DNA of 64,000 nucleotides from CAVPWP01 sp963709395 (GTDB lineage Bacteria; Pseudomonadota; Alphaproteobacteria; Rhodobacterales; Rhodobacteraceae): positions 248,001 to 312,000 of the forward strand of contig CAVPWP010000008.1 of the NCBI GenBank assembly GCA_963709395.1, in the 5' to 3' direction. The position numbers and the translations under genes are program-made. Positions 1 to 9,579 of the stretch are shown here, in pieces. Every line of letters starts with the position of its first letter. Within the stretch, counting starts at the first letter, position 1. The notes beneath the pieces were generated by a model that worked only from the letters and a program-made list of their open reading frames with translations, did not search any database and was not told where the DNA came from.

Positions 1-1
1 C

Positions 2-208
2 CCGATCCTCGCCTTCGTGAACGGGGCCTCGGGCGGCGGGGTGTGGGACGCCAGCGTGCGCGGCATCTACCGCCTGCCGGCGCGGCTCGAATGGGGCGAC
101 GTGGTCGCGGCGGTTGGCCTGTCGCTGGGCCTTTCGTTCGTCGTGACGCTGTTTCCCGCGCGGCGGGCGGCGCGGATGAACCCGGTCGAGGCGCTGCGCT
201 ATGAGTGA
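2..208 (+). CDS. LolC/LolE-type lipoprotein-releasing ABC permease, C-terminal fragment
   Basis: This is the last 68 codons of an inner-membrane permease; the start lies left of the window. It reads through a hydrophobic segment and ends in the typical FtsX/LolCE tail, a transmembrane helix followed by FPARRAARMNPVEALRYE. The family forms the membrane part of the LolCDE complex, which extracts lipoproteins from the inner membrane and hands them to LolA. The next gene, lolD, starts inside its last codons (8-bp overlap), which supports one operon. With only the C-terminus visible, LolC, LolE or a MacB-like permease cannot be separated, but the adjacent LolD-like ATPase favours LolC/E. Confidence 0.85.
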   Translation, partial: PILAFVNGASGGGVWDASVRGIYRLPARLEWGDVVAAVGLSLGLSFVVTLFPARRAARMNPVEALRYE

Positions 209-878
209 GACGGCGCTGGAACTGGCGGGCATCGTCAAGGGCTACAATCGCGGCACCCCGGCCGAGGTGATGGTCCTGCGCGGCGCTGACTTGTCGTTGA
301 AGCGCGGCGAGGTGGTGGCCCTTGTGGCGCCCTCGGGCGCGGGCAAGTCGACGCTGCTGCATATCGCCGGGCTGCTCGATACCGCCGACAGCGGAACCGT
401 CGCGATCGGGGGGGCGGCCTTCAGCGCCGCGTCCGACCGCAAGCGGACCGAGGCGCGGCGGCGCGACGTGGGGTTCGTCTACCAGTTCCACCACCTCTTG
501 CCGGAATTCACTGCCGCCGAGAACGTGATCCTGCCGCAGCTGGCCAACGCCGTCTCTGCTGCGGACGCCCGCGCGCGCGCCGACGAGTTGCTGGCGCGGG
601 TGGGGCTCGAGGCGCGCGGCGATCATCGCCCCGGCGCGCTGTCGGGCGGCGAGCAGCAGCGCGTGGCCTTCTGCCGGGCGCTGGCCAACGCGCCGCGCGT
701 GCTTCTGGCCGACGAACCGACGGGAAACCTTGACCCCGCCACGTCCGAGCGGGTGTTCGCCGTCCTGATGGAGCTTGTGCGCGACACCGGGATGGCCGCG
801 CTGATCGCGACCCACAACCCCGAGCTGGCCGCGCGGATGGACCGCACGCTGCGGCTTCAGGAGGGCGTGCTGGTCTGA
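201..878 (+). CDS. lolD: LolD, ATPase of the lipoprotein-releasing ABC transporter
   Basis: A 225-residue ABC ATPase that powers lipoprotein release from the inner membrane with LolC/E. Visible motifs in order: Walker A APSGAGKST at about residues 43-51 (the first Gly of the consensus is Ala), a Q-loop in VGFVYQFHHLLPEF, the ABC signature LSGGEQQR, Walker B VLLADEPTGNLD and the switch His in LIATHN. Length and the FHHLLPEF segment match LolD proteins. It overlaps the upstream permease by 8 bp, so translational coupling is likely. The start is chosen because it lies inside the permease stop region and gives the expected family length. Confidence 0.93.
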   Translation: MSETALELAGIVKGYNRGTPAEVMVLRGADLSLKRGEVVALVAPSGAGKSTLLHIAGLLDTADSGTVAIGGAAFSAASDRKRTEARRRDVGFVYQFHHLLPEFTAAENVILPQLANAVSAADARARADELLARVGLEARGDHRPGALSGGEQQRVAFCRALANAPRVLLADEPTGNLDPATSERVFAVLMELVRDTGMAALIATHNPELAARMDRTLRLQEGVLV

Positions 879-885
879 GGCGCGG

Positions 886-899
886 CTGATTCAGATCAA
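886..899 (+). promoter_or_regulatory. FNR/FnrL-like box upstream of the cytochrome c gene
   Basis: The sequence CTGATTCAGATCAA matches the FNR consensus TTGAT-N4-ATCAA at nine of ten defined positions. It lies 54 bp upstream of the chosen cytochrome c start, a distance compatible with activation of a promoter between the box and the ribosome binding site. Oxygen control of a small c-type cytochrome would make sense, but this is inferred only from the motif. Confidence 0.45.
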
Positions 900-952
900 T
901 GCCGGCCACCGCGCCTCGGGGCAGGGTGGCATTGAACAGGAGGACATGCGCG

Positions 953-1351
953 ATGAGATCCCTTTCCAGTCTTGCCATTGCCGCCGCCCTGGCGGCCGCC
1001 CCCGCCCTGTCGCAGGACGCCGACGCGGGGGGCGTGCTTTTCCGCGATCACTGCGCAACCTGCCACGGCATGTCCGCGCAGGGCGACGGGCCGATGACGA
1101 AGATCCTGTCGGTCCAGCCCCCCGACCTGACCCGGCTTGCCGCCGCCGAGGGCGGGACATTCCCGCTCGAACGTGCCGTGCGGCGGATCGACGGGCGCGA
1201 CGAAGTGCTTGCCCATGGCGGACCGATGCCGGTCTACGGGATGATCCTGGGCGGCGAGAGCGGGATGATCGACGCCTTCGACGGCACGCCGATCTTCACC
1301 ACGCAATCCGTGGTCGACATCGCGGCCTGGCTGCAATCGGTCCAGCGATAG
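953..1351 (+). CDS. Small secreted class I c-type cytochrome
   Basis: A 132-residue periplasmic cytochrome c. An N-terminal signal peptide (MRSLSSLAIAAALAAAPALS) is followed by the heme-binding CATCH motif at residues 34-38; a Met in PMPVYGM is a plausible distal ligand. The ATG at 953 is preferred over upstream in-frame ATGs because AGGAGG at 938-943 is nine bases away and the signal peptide then starts at residue 1. The partner oxidase or dehydrogenase cannot be told from the sequence. It follows lolD but is separated from it by an FNR-like box, so it is probably its own transcription unit. Confidence 0.85.
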   Translation: MRSLSSLAIAAALAAAPALSQDADAGGVLFRDHCATCHGMSAQGDGPMTKILSVQPPDLTRLAAAEGGTFPLERAVRRIDGRDEVLAHGGPMPVYGMILGGESGMIDAFDGTPIFTTQSVVDIAAWLQSVQR

Positions 1352-1354
1352 GCG

Positions 1355-2071
1355 TCAGCGGGCGTCGGCCACCGGGGTGTCGGGCATCGTGCCCGAGATC
1401 TCGAGGATCAGCTTGCGGATCACGGCCTCGCCGAAACTGTCGCGGTCCTCGGCGGTGACGACGAACGCGCCGGGGCCGCCGATGATGCGCTCTTCGTAGA
1501 GGCGTTCCAGATCCGAGCCCGTGGGGCGGCCGTTGCACGCCCGGCACAGGATGGCCAGACCGTTGATGACGATGCCGGCGGCCAGCACCTCGGCCCGGGC
1601 CTCGGCGATCGGGGGGCCGGTCCAGTTGTTGGCGCTGTCGCCAGAGAAGTCGATCACCTTGCGCCAGCCCTCGATGTCGTTCTCCTCGATCAGGCGCTTG
1701 CCGGTCAGAAGGGCCGATCCGATGGCGTTGCGGCCGAAGGCCCGGCGCGGCTGCGCCATCAGCACCTCGGAAAATGCCGCAGCACTCTCGGGGCCGTCGA
1801 TGACCGTCCAGGGCACCACCACATCCTCGGCCCCGGCCGCCGCCCATTCGACATAGGTGACGGCGATGCGGCCATAGGCGGTGGCCGCGATCGTGTCGAG
1901 CACGCGCGGATCGGTCAGGGCATCGGCATAGCCCTGCCGCTGGAACCGGATCTCGGCCATGTCGATGGAGCCCGAGGAGTCGGCCAGAAGCACAAGCTCG
2001 AGCTCGACATCCTCGGCCATCGCCGAGGTGGCGAAGGCGGCGATGATCAGCGCGGCGAGGTAGTTTCGCAT
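1355..2071 (-). CDS. DUF1194 domain protein with von Willebrand A-like fold
   Basis: A 238-residue predicted exported protein. The signal peptide (MRNYLAALIIAAFATSAMA) is followed by LLADSSGSID, the DxSxS MIDAS metal-binding motif of VWA domains, and later by FSGDSANNW, as in DUF1194 proteins of alphaproteobacteria. Two Cys in ILCRACNG may form a disulfide. The ATG at 2071 is chosen because it begins the signal peptide; longer in-frame starts add non-conserved sequence. No strong Shine-Dalgarno is visible. It converges with the cytochrome c gene (3-bp gap). The biochemical role of DUF1194 is not established; a metal-dependent adhesion or scaffold role is only inferred from the fold. Confidence 0.75.
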   Translation of the reverse strand: MRNYLAALIIAAFATSAMAEDVELELVLLADSSGSIDMAEIRFQRQGYADALTDPRVLDTIAATAYGRIAVTYVEWAAAGAEDVVVPWTVIDGPESAAAFSEVLMAQPRRAFGRNAIGSALLTGKRLIEENDIEGWRKVIDFSGDSANNWTGPPIAEARAEVLAAGIVINGLAILCRACNGRPTGSDLERLYEERIIGGPGAFVVTAEDRDSFGEAVIRKLILEISGTMPDTPVADAR

Positions 2072-2184
2072 GAAGGAGACTGTAGCGCCACAGCCCGCGG
2101 CGGCAACTCCGGCGATGGCGCGCGGGGCCCGGGTTCGTGAGGGAGCGTGAGAGGAGAGGCGTCTGCTCAGCCCGACACAGCGGT

Positions 2185-2207
2185 CATCCGAGCAAAACGC
2201 TCGGATG
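2185..2207. repeat. Perfect 9-bp inverted repeat (hairpin) in the 2072-2336 intergenic gap
   Basis: CATCCGAGC and its exact reverse complement flank a 5-base AAAAC loop. It lies between the end of the beta-barrel gene and the start of the DUF1194 gene, both on the minus strand. No T-run follows on either strand, so it is not a classical intrinsic terminator; an operator or processing hairpin is possible. Nothing else recognisable was seen in this 265-bp gap. Confidence 0.5.
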
Positions 2208-2336
2208 TCGCCTGCGAAACCACGGCGGACGATGCCAGACGGGCCTGCCCATCCGCCGAAGGCGATCCTCACAAGCTCGGACATGGAAGCCTTGAGCCAG
2301 CGATCGCCCAATCCTGCTCTCGGCGATTTCGACGCT

Positions 2337-3089
2337 CTAGAACCTGTAGCTCACGCCGAGGACCGGACCGGATTGAGAGAAGCTGAACGTGCGGCCGTTG
2401 GTTGTCTGGTCGATGTCCAGATAGCGATATCCGCCCTCGATCGCCCAGTTCTCGTTAATCTCGTAGCCGGCTGTCAGAAGGACTTGCCAGGTTTCGCTGT
2501 CGCCGCCGAACCCGCCGTAGTCGGCCATGGCGGTACCAAACCACTGCGGCGCGATGCGGAACTGAACCCGGGCAGCGATCAGCGGGTCGATCCAGTCGTC
2601 GCCGACGGATTGCGATGGGGCCGGGTCCGGACCTCCGGTCAGGGTGATACCGGCGTCAGCCTTGAACCAGCGAAAGCCGCCCCCGACATCGACGTCCATG
2701 TTCGCGTCTTCGAAGACGCGATAGGTGAGATACCCGCTCAGCACCTGCGTGGTGACCGAGGTATTGGCCCCGGTGAACTCGGGTCCTGGCGTGCTGCCTG
2801 TGAAGGACAGGTCCGTGTACATGTAGTCTGCAATCACGCTCCACTGCCCGTTGCTCGCCTCGAAAGCCCCCATGAAGGCGAAGTCAAGGTTATCCAGTGC
2901 ATCGCTGAAGCTGAGGGTGGACTCCACGCTTCCCGAAGGGCCCGAAATCCCGGTCGTCGTCTCGGCCATGAAGAGGTAGATGGTCGCCTTGTAATCCCAA
3001 TCGCCATCCTGTGCGATGGCGGTGGTCCCCGTCGCAAGGACAGTCATAGCTGCAAGGCCGAACGACGTCCCCCGTACACTGATCTTCAT
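2337..3089 (-). CDS. Predicted outer-membrane beta-barrel protein, function unknown
   Basis: A 250-residue exported protein. The cleavable signal peptide (MKISVRGTSFGLAAMTVLATGTTAIAQ) is followed by alternating polar/aromatic strands and a C-terminal VSYRF, the terminal-Phe signature of BAM-assembled barrels. Segments such as GGGFRWF and IEGGYRYLDID look like hairpin strands. The ATG at 3089 is preceded by AGGAG within about ten bases and starts the signal peptide. No specific porin or OmpW/OmpA-type domain was recognised. It lies next to an RND efflux operon on the same strand, but about 160 bp separates them and nothing in the sequence ties it to efflux. Confidence 0.7.
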   Translation of the reverse strand: MKISVRGTSFGLAAMTVLATGTTAIAQDGDWDYKATIYLFMAETTTGISGPSGSVESTLSFSDALDNLDFAFMGAFEASNGQWSVIADYMYTDLSFTGSTPGPEFTGANTSVTTQVLSGYLTYRVFEDANMDVDVGGGFRWFKADAGITLTGGPDPAPSQSVGDDWIDPLIAARVQFRIAPQWFGTAMADYGGFGGDSETWQVLLTAGYEINENWAIEGGYRYLDIDQTTNGRTFSFSQSGPVLGVSYRF

Positions 3090-3251
3090 CGTCTTGGCTC
3101 CTATTTCATCCCTCGCCGGTCCCGATCTTGGCACAAGGCTGAACCGTAGTGTACGCGATGACCGAACCGGCCGCGAGTCTCTGATCCGATGGTGCAGACC
3201 TTCTCTCGAAACAGGTCAATGGTCGCTTACCGCAGGGAACAGCCCCTGTCC

Positions 3252-6200
3252 TCAATTGCCGGTCTCGCCCTTCGACGTTTGGGCGCCACCGCCGCCCATC
3301 CGCGCCTTCACCCATTCCCGCAAAGACTGGAACAAGACATAGAGGGCGGGGATGATGAAGATGCCGACCAGCGCCGCCATCAGCATGCCGCCGAAGACGC
3401 CGGTGCCGATCCCGCGGCGGCTGAGCATCGAGGCGCCTTCCGCCGTCACCAGCGGAAGAAGGCCTGCGATGAAGGCGAAACTGGTCATCATGATGGCCCG
3501 GAACCGCGCCCCGGCGCCTTCGATGGCCGCATCGAGGATGGCCATGCCCGCCTCGCGCCGCGCCTTGGCGAACTCGACGATCAGGATCGCGTTCTTCGCG
3601 GCCAGCGCGATCAGCACGACAAGGCCGATCTGGGCGTAGATATTGAAGGGCAGCCCTGCCAGCAGCAGCGCCAGCACCGTGCCCAGCATCCCGAAGGTGA
3701 CCGACAGAAGCACCGGGACCGGGATCGTCCAGCTTTCGTAAAGCCCGACGAGGAAGAGATAGGCGAAGACCACCGCAAGGATCAGGATCGGCCCGGTCTG
3801 CCCGGCGGCCTGCTTTTCCTGAAGCGATGTGCCGGTCCATTCGACCGTATAGCCGGGCGGCAGGGTTTCGGCGGCGACAGCCTCCATCACGGCCAGCGCG
3901 CGGCCTGACGACACGCCCGCCGCCGGCTCGCCCGAGATCGTGACCGAGCGCAGGTTGTTGTAGCGCTGCATCTGCATCGGGCCGACGATGTATTCGGCCC
4001 GCGCCACGGCGGCGATCGGCACCATCTCGCCCGTGTTCGAGCGGACATGGACGCGGGTGATGTCGTCGATCGAGGCGCGGAACTCGGGCGCGGCCGTCAT
4101 GCGCACCTGCCACGACCGGCCGAAGAGGTTGAAGTCGTTGACATAGGCGCTGGCCATCGTCGACTGCAGCGCCGCGAAGACATCCGACAGGCGCAGGCCG
4201 AGGGCGTAGAGCCGGTCGCGGTCGATCTCGAGGAACAGCTGCGGGCTGTTGGCCGAGAAGGTGGTGTAGACGCCGCTGAGGTCGGGGTGCTGGTTGGCGG
4301 CCACGGTCAGGCCGCGGGCCACGGCGGCAAGGTCCTCGGCGCTGCGTCCCTGGGTGTCGAGCAGCTGCAGCTCGAACCCCGCGCCGGACCCAAGGCCGGC
4401 GATGGGTGGCAGGTTGAACGCCAGCAACTGCGCCTCGCGCAGGCCAAGGCCCTGGAGGTTCGCCTGGGCGATGGCGGCGAAGACGCTTGTTTCCGGGTCG
4501 GTGCGGTCCTCGAACGGCTCCATCGTGACCAGCGAGAAGGCGACGTTCGACTTGGTGATCCCGTCGAGGATCGACACGCCGTTGACCGACGCCACGCTTG
4601 CGACGCCGGGCAGGGCGCCCAGGATATCCTCGACCTGCGCCTGGGCTGCCATGGTGCGGGTCAGCGACGCCGCCTCGGGCAGGCGGGTCTCGACGATGAA
4701 TGACCCCTGGTCCTCGGACGGCAGGAAGCCGGTGGGAGTGGCGCGGAAGAGAACCCCGGTCAGAAGGATGGCGGCGCCCAAGAAGGACGACCCCCAGGAT
4801 CGAGCGGCGTGCGATCGCGCCCGCGATGCGGACATAGCCGTCGCGCGCCCCGTCGATGCGCCCCGAGATCCAGCCCATCACCCCCTTGCGCGGGCCGTGA
4901 TGCCGCTTGAGCACGATGGCGCAGAGGGCGGGCGACAGGGTCAGCGCGCTGATCGCCGAGATCACCATCGAGACGGCGACGACGACCGCGAATTGCTGAA
5001 ACAGCAGGCCGGAGATGCCGGGGATGAAGGCGACCGGAACGAAGACGGACAGGAGCACCAGGGTGATCGCCACGATGGCGCCCGTGATCTCGGACATGGC
5101 GGCGCGGGCGGCGTCTGCGGGCGTCATCTCGGGATGTTCCTCGAGCTTCGCCTCGACCGCTTCGACCACGACGATGGCGTCGTCGACCACGATCCCGATC
5201 GCCAGCACCATCGCCAGAAGCGAGACGGTGTTGATCGTGAACCCAAGCGCCTGCATCGCCGCGAAGGTGCCCACAAGGGCGATCGGGACGGCGATGACCG
5301 GCACGATCGTCGCGCGGAGCGAGCCGAGGAAGATGAAGACCACCAGCACCACGAGGACGAAGGCCTCGATCAGCGTGACCTGCACCTCGTGGATGCTTTC
5401 CTCGATGAAGATCGGCGTTGTCCGACACGAAGGCGACGCCCGCGCCCTGCGGGAAGGTCAATTGCCCCTGCGCATCCGCCACGGCCGCCTGGATGCCTGC
5501 GGAGGCCGCAAGGGCGTTCCCGCCCGGCGACAGATAGATGCCGATCAGCGTTGCCGGGGCGCCGTTGTAGGCGGTCACGACATCGCTCGAGCGTGCGCCG
5601 AGGCTGACGCGCGCCACGTCGCCCACCCGCAGGACCGCGCCACCGGGGTCGGCGCGCAGGATGATGCGCTCGAATTCGGCCGGGTCCGACAGCCGGCCCT
5701 CGGTCGAGATGTTGAGTTGCAGGCCCGGCTCGTCCAGCATCGGCTGCGCGCCCACGCGCCCGATGGCGGCCTGCACGTTCTGGCTTTGCAGCGCCGCGAT
5801 CACGTCGCCCGGGGTCAGGCCGAGGGCGGTCAGGCGGTCGATGTCGAGATCGACGTTCATGGCGAACTGGTCGGCCGCGAAGACGCGCACGTCGCCCACG
5901 CCGGTGACACGCTTGAGCGTGTCGACCAGGTTCAGGTAGGCGTAATTGGTCAGCGTTGGGCCATCTACCCGGTCATCCTCGGCGTAAAGGACGATGCCCG
6001 TCAGAAGCGACGACGAGCCCTTGAAAGTCCGGACGCCAAGCTGGCGTACCTCGGGCGGCAAGAGCGGCTCGGCCAGCGCCACGCGGTTCTGCACGTTGAC
6101 CATGGCGATGTCGGGATCGGTGCCCACCTCGAAGCTGATCGTCAGGGAATAGCTCCCGTCGGCGCCCGAGTTCGAGCGCATGTAGATCATGTCCTCGACG

Positions 6201-6416
6201 CCGATCACCTGGTTCTCGATCGCCTGAGCGACGGTCTGTTCGGTGACCTCGGCGCCGGCGCCGGGATAGGTCGCCGACACCTGAGATCTGCGGCGGCACG
6301 ACATCGGGGAAAAGTTCGATAGGAAGGCGTGCCATCGACACGAGGCCCGCGATGAACAGCACGATCGAGATGACGGCCGCAAGGCGCGGACGGTCGATGA
6401 AGACGGAGGAAATCAT
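3252..6416 (-). CDS. RND efflux pump permease (AcrB/MexB type), interrupted by three one-base insertions
   Basis: The inner-membrane proton/drug antiporter of a tripartite efflux pump. After removing three single extra bases (near 6284, 5410 and 4788 in window coordinates) the product is about 1053 residues, the normal AcrB length. N-terminal MISSVFIDRPRLAAVISI and PIELFPDVVPPQI, the paired aspartates in GIVVDDAIVVVEAVE and the second-half segments GFLPSEDQGSF and AAKNAILIVEFAK are all HAE1-family signatures. The upstream gene, 5 bp away, is the membrane-fusion adaptor, so the two form an operon. No outer-membrane TolC-like gene is adjacent. Substrates cannot be deduced. The breaks are probably consensus errors because residues on both sides align without gaps. 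Confidence 0.9.
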
Positions 6417-6421
6417 CGGCT

Positions 6422-7537
6422 CTACCCGTCGCTTTGCATGGCGGCGTCCACGGTGATGCCGGGCCGGACCTTGTTGATGCCCTCGACGATGACCGCCTCG
6501 CCTTCCGAGAGCCCGGCGGTAACGGCGGTCAGGCCACGGCTTTGCGGCCCGGTGTCGATCCGGCGCTGTTCCACCAGTCCGGTATCGTTGACGACAAGAA
6601 CGTAGGCCCCCGACAGGTCGCGCTGGATCGCCTGCATCGGCACGGCGAGCCGGCTGTCGCCCTCGGTCTGCGCGAGGATCACCTGCACCAGCGCGCCGTC
6701 CAGCAACCGGCCCTCGGCGTTGTCGAACTCGGCCCGCAGCAGGACGGTGTCGGTGCCCTGGGCCACGCGCGCGTCGATGAAGGTGAGCGTTCCGGTGTCG
6801 TCATGCATCGTGCCGTCCGGAAGCTCCAGCGATACGGTGCCGTCGGGCGACAACTCGCCCGCTGCGATCCGGCGCTGGAGATCGAGGAGGATCGAGGTCG
6901 CCACCGGGAACTCGGCATAGATCGGGTCAGGGTTGGTCAGCGTGACTAGCGGACCGGAGTCGGGGGCGACCAGTGCGCCCACGTCGAAGCGGGCAAGTCC
7001 CGCGATCCCCGCGAAGGGCGCGGTGACCCGTGTATAGGACAGGTCGAGCGCGGCGCGCTGGCGCTGGGCCTCCAGCCGCGCGACGGCCCCTTCTGCCTGG
7101 CCCACCGCGGCGTCGGCGCGGTCGAGATCAGCCTGGGACAGGGTGCCCCGGTCGAACAGCGTCTGCGTGCGCTCGCGCTCGAGCCGGGCAAGATTGGCCT
7201 CGGCCTCGGCCGACTGCAGCTGGCCCTCGACCTCGGCCACCGCGGCGCGGTAGGCGGCATCCTCGATCACGAAGAGCACCGCTCCGGCCTCGACCCGCCC
7301 GCCTTCGCGAAAGCCGATCTCCTCGATGAAGCCGCCGACACGGGCGCGCAGGTCGACCTGTTCGCTGGCCACCAGCCGGCCCGAGAAGGACGCACTTTCC
7401 TGAAAGTCGACCATCGCCGCCGGCGCCACGACGACCGCGGGAAGCGGAGCGCCCTCTTGCGCGACGCCCACCCCGAAGGACAGCAGCGTAACCACGAAGA
7501 CCGGCAGGAACCGGCGGGCGGAACGGGGCAGGCGCAT
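6422..7537 (-). CDS. RND efflux periplasmic adaptor (membrane fusion protein)
   Basis: A 371-residue HlyD/AcrA-type adaptor linking the RND permease to an outer-membrane channel. A signal peptide with no lipobox Cys (MRLPRSARRFLPVFVVTLLSF) is followed by a lipoyl-like segment (SEQVDLRARVGGFIEEIGF ... EGGRVEAGAVLFVIED), a long Ala/Glu/Arg-rich coiled-coil hairpin at about residues 115-175, then the beta-barrel and membrane-proximal domains ending near KVRPGITVDAAMQ. The reading frame is intact, unlike the permease it precedes. Substrate range is not predictable from sequence. Confidence 0.93.
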   Translation of the reverse strand: MRLPRSARRFLPVFVVTLLSFGVGVAQEGAPLPAVVVAPAAMVDFQESASFSGRLVASEQVDLRARVGGFIEEIGFREGGRVEAGAVLFVIEDAAYRAAVAEVEGQLQSAEAEANLARLERERTQTLFDRGTLSQADLDRADAAVGQAEGAVARLEAQRQRAALDLSYTRVTAPFAGIAGLARFDVGALVAPDSGPLVTLTNPDPIYAEFPVATSILLDLQRRIAAGELSPDGTVSLELPDGTMHDDTGTLTFIDARVAQGTDTVLLRAEFDNAEGRLLDGALVQVILAQTEGDSRLAVPMQAIQRDLSGAYVLVVNDTGLVEQRRIDTGPQSRGLTAVTAGLSEGEAVIVEGINKVRPGITVDAAMQSDG

Positions 7538-7665
7538 CGAAATCCCTTCGATTCAGATCATTTCGGTCAGATTGACCTGTCGCACCCGGGACGCCAAGGG
7601 CTAGTTTCGCCGCGCGCCGCGTTCTGGCCGATTGCCTTGGCGCCCGCGATCTGGGATCGAAGGAC

Positions 7666-8889
7666 ATGCGGTCGCTTTTCGTCCATCAGAACTTTCCCGC
7701 GCAGTTCCGCCATGTCCTGCGCCGCCTGAGCGCGCGTGAGGGCGACCAGGTCGTCTTCATCACGCAGCCCGAGAAGCCGTCGATGACGGGCGTGGCCAAG
7801 GTCGAATACAAACCGCACCGCAAGGTCACCACGGGCATCCACAACTATCTCGGAAGTACCGAGGCCGCGGTCATCAACGGGCAGGGCGTGGCGCGGGCGG
7901 CGCTGGCGCTGAAGGGCAAGGGATTCGTGCCCGATGTCATGGTCGGTCATCCCGGCTGGGGTGAGACGCTGTTTCTCAAGGATGTGTTCCCCGATGTCCC
8001 GCTGATCTCGTATTGCGAGTTCTACTATCGTGGACGCGGATCGGACGTGGGCTTCGACCCCGAGTTCGGCGACAGTTTCGACTCGGTCTGCCGGGCGCGC
8101 ATCCGCGCGGCCCACCATCTGGCCGCGATCGAGGCCGCCGACCTGGGCGTGGCCCCGACGCTTTGGCAGAAGACGCAGTTCCCCGAGGTCTACCAGCCGC
8201 GGATCGAGGTGATCCACGAAGGCGTCGACACGGGCGTCGTGCGCCCCGCGCCCGAAGTGTCGGTCACGCTGACCGGTGGGCGCAAGCTGACGCGGGGCGA
8301 CGAGGTGGTGACCTATGTCGCGCGCAACCTCGAGCCCTATCGCGGCTTTCACATCTTCATGCGCGCCCTGCCGCGGCTTCTGGAAATGCGGCCCGCGGCG
8401 CAGGTGCTTGTCGTGGGCGGTGACGAGGTGAGCTATGGCCGCGCCGCGCCCGACGGCAAGACCTGGCGCCAGCATCTGCTGGCCGAGACCGGGCTTGCCA
8501 CGAACCCGGCCATGGACCGGGTGCATTTCCTGGGAAAGCTGCCCTATGCCCAGTATCTTGCGGTGCTCCAGCTCTCGCGGGTCCACCTCTACCTGACCTA
8601 TCCCTTCGTGCTGTCCTGGTCCGCGGTCGAGGCGATGTCGGCGGGCTGCGTGGTGCTGGGCTCGGATACCGCCCCGGTGCGCGAGGTGATCGAGGACGGG
8701 CGCAACGGCCTTCTGGTGGATTTCTTCGACCCCGAGGGGCTGGCGCGGCGCGCGGCCGAGGTTCTGGCGCGCCCGGGCGATTTCGCAGCCCTTGGTGCCG
8801 CGGCCCGTCAGACCGCGGTCGAAGGTTTCGATGTCGAGGACGGCTGCCGCCGCTGGATCGGCCACATGGACCGTCTGGCGCGGCGCTAG
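7666..8889 (+). CDS. GT4-type glycosyltransferase (Glyco_trans_4_3 / group 1)
   Basis: A 407-residue cytoplasmic glycosyltransferase of GT-B fold. The N-terminus (MRSLFVHQNFPAQFRHVLRRL) and GHPGWGE are typical of the Glyco_trans_4_3 N-terminal domain; the C-terminal half has EGVDTG, RNLEPYRGFHIFMRAL and SAVEAMSAGCVVLGSDTAPVREVI, the nucleotide-sugar binding region of GT4 enzymes. It is monocistronic, diverging from the RND operon and converging with the HdeD-like gene. Donor and acceptor are unknown; capsule or exopolysaccharide synthesis is a guess. Confidence 0.85.
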   Translation: MRSLFVHQNFPAQFRHVLRRLSAREGDQVVFITQPEKPSMTGVAKVEYKPHRKVTTGIHNYLGSTEAAVINGQGVARAALALKGKGFVPDVMVGHPGWGETLFLKDVFPDVPLISYCEFYYRGRGSDVGFDPEFGDSFDSVCRARIRAAHHLAAIEAADLGVAPTLWQKTQFPEVYQPRIEVIHEGVDTGVVRPAPEVSVTLTGGRKLTRGDEVVTYVARNLEPYRGFHIFMRALPRLLEMRPAAQVLVVGGDEVSYGRAAPDGKTWRQHLLAETGLATNPAMDRVHFLGKLPYAQYLAVLQLSRVHLYLTYPFVLSWSAVEAMSAGCVVLGSDTAPVREVIEDGRNGLLVDFFDPEGLARRAAEVLARPGDFAALGAAARQTAVEGFDVEDGCRRWIGHMDRLARR

Positions 8890-8923
8890 GGCAGGCCGCC
8901 GGAGCGGCCCGCCGGGATTGGCG

Positions 8924-9448
8924 TCAGACGGCCCGTTCCATCCGGCGCAGCGCCATGCTCATCGCAATCAGCGACACGCCGTTCGAGATCAGGTCGATCC
9001 CGAGAAGCACGCCAAGCATCACGGCCGCAGACGCGGGGAAATTCGCGAAGACCAGCACGGCAAGCAGCACCGACGCCGCGCCCGAGAGCAGGATCAGCCA
9101 GAAGGCAGAGCGTTCCTCGATCGAGAAGGCGATGATGATCTTCAGGATGCCCGCGGAGAGGAACAGGATGCCGACCAGCGTGGTCAGCGCCAGCGCGCCG
9201 GCCAGCGGGTGCTGAAGGATCGAATAGCCCAGGAAGACCGCGAGCGCGCCAAGAAGGATGTTGCCGAGCTTGGCCCAAAGTCCTTCGGCCGAGAACGCGC
9301 CGACGATCTGCACGATGCCGACCAGGATGAACACCCAGGCCGCGATCGTCGTCGCGACGAAGGTGGCCATGAGCGGGCTGAGAAGGGCAAAAACACCCCC
9401 CGCGATCGAGATCAGCCCAAGGATGACCCACAGGATCGTTTTGCCCAT
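8924..9448 (-). CDS. HdeD/DUF308 family multi-pass membrane protein
   Basis: A 174-residue integral membrane protein consisting almost wholly of about six hydrophobic helices, with repeated DUF308 units (for example WVILGLISIAGGVFALLSP and GILFLSAGILKIIIAF). Escherichia coli HdeD belongs to this family and is linked to acid resistance at high cell density; the molecular activity is unknown. The start ATG at 9448 has a purine-rich GGAAGGGA sequence just upstream. It is a single gene between convergent and divergent neighbours. Nothing local supports an acid-stress role here. Confidence 0.8.
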   Translation of the reverse strand: MGKTILWVILGLISIAGGVFALLSPLMATFVATTIAAWVFILVGIVQIVGAFSAEGLWAKLGNILLGALAVFLGYSILQHPLAGALALTTLVGILFLSAGILKIIIAFSIEERSAFWLILLSGAASVLLAVLVFANFPASAAVMLGVLLGIDLISNGVSLIAMSMALRRMERAV

Positions 9449-9579
9449 CTTCCAGTCCCTTCCTTTTGTTTTTCCCTTTCAAAGTGAAGGGTTTCGCCGA
9501 TTCGCGCAATGGGCGGCGGCATTGCCGCAGCGGACGAATGGCATCCGGAATGTCGACGCGCGGCGCTATTGTCTGCTAA

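Noticed and set aside
4780..6300. Programmed +1 frameshifting as an explanation of the breaks in the RND permease and other genes
   Set aside because: Break sites share no slippery sequence, stop context or downstream structure, and they occur in unrelated genes including accC and deoB; three are deletions. Consensus error is simpler.
7551..7564. FNR-like box upstream of the RND adaptor gene
   Set aside because: Reads ATGATCTGAATCGA on the minus strand, with mismatches at both ends of the palindrome, too weak to claim.
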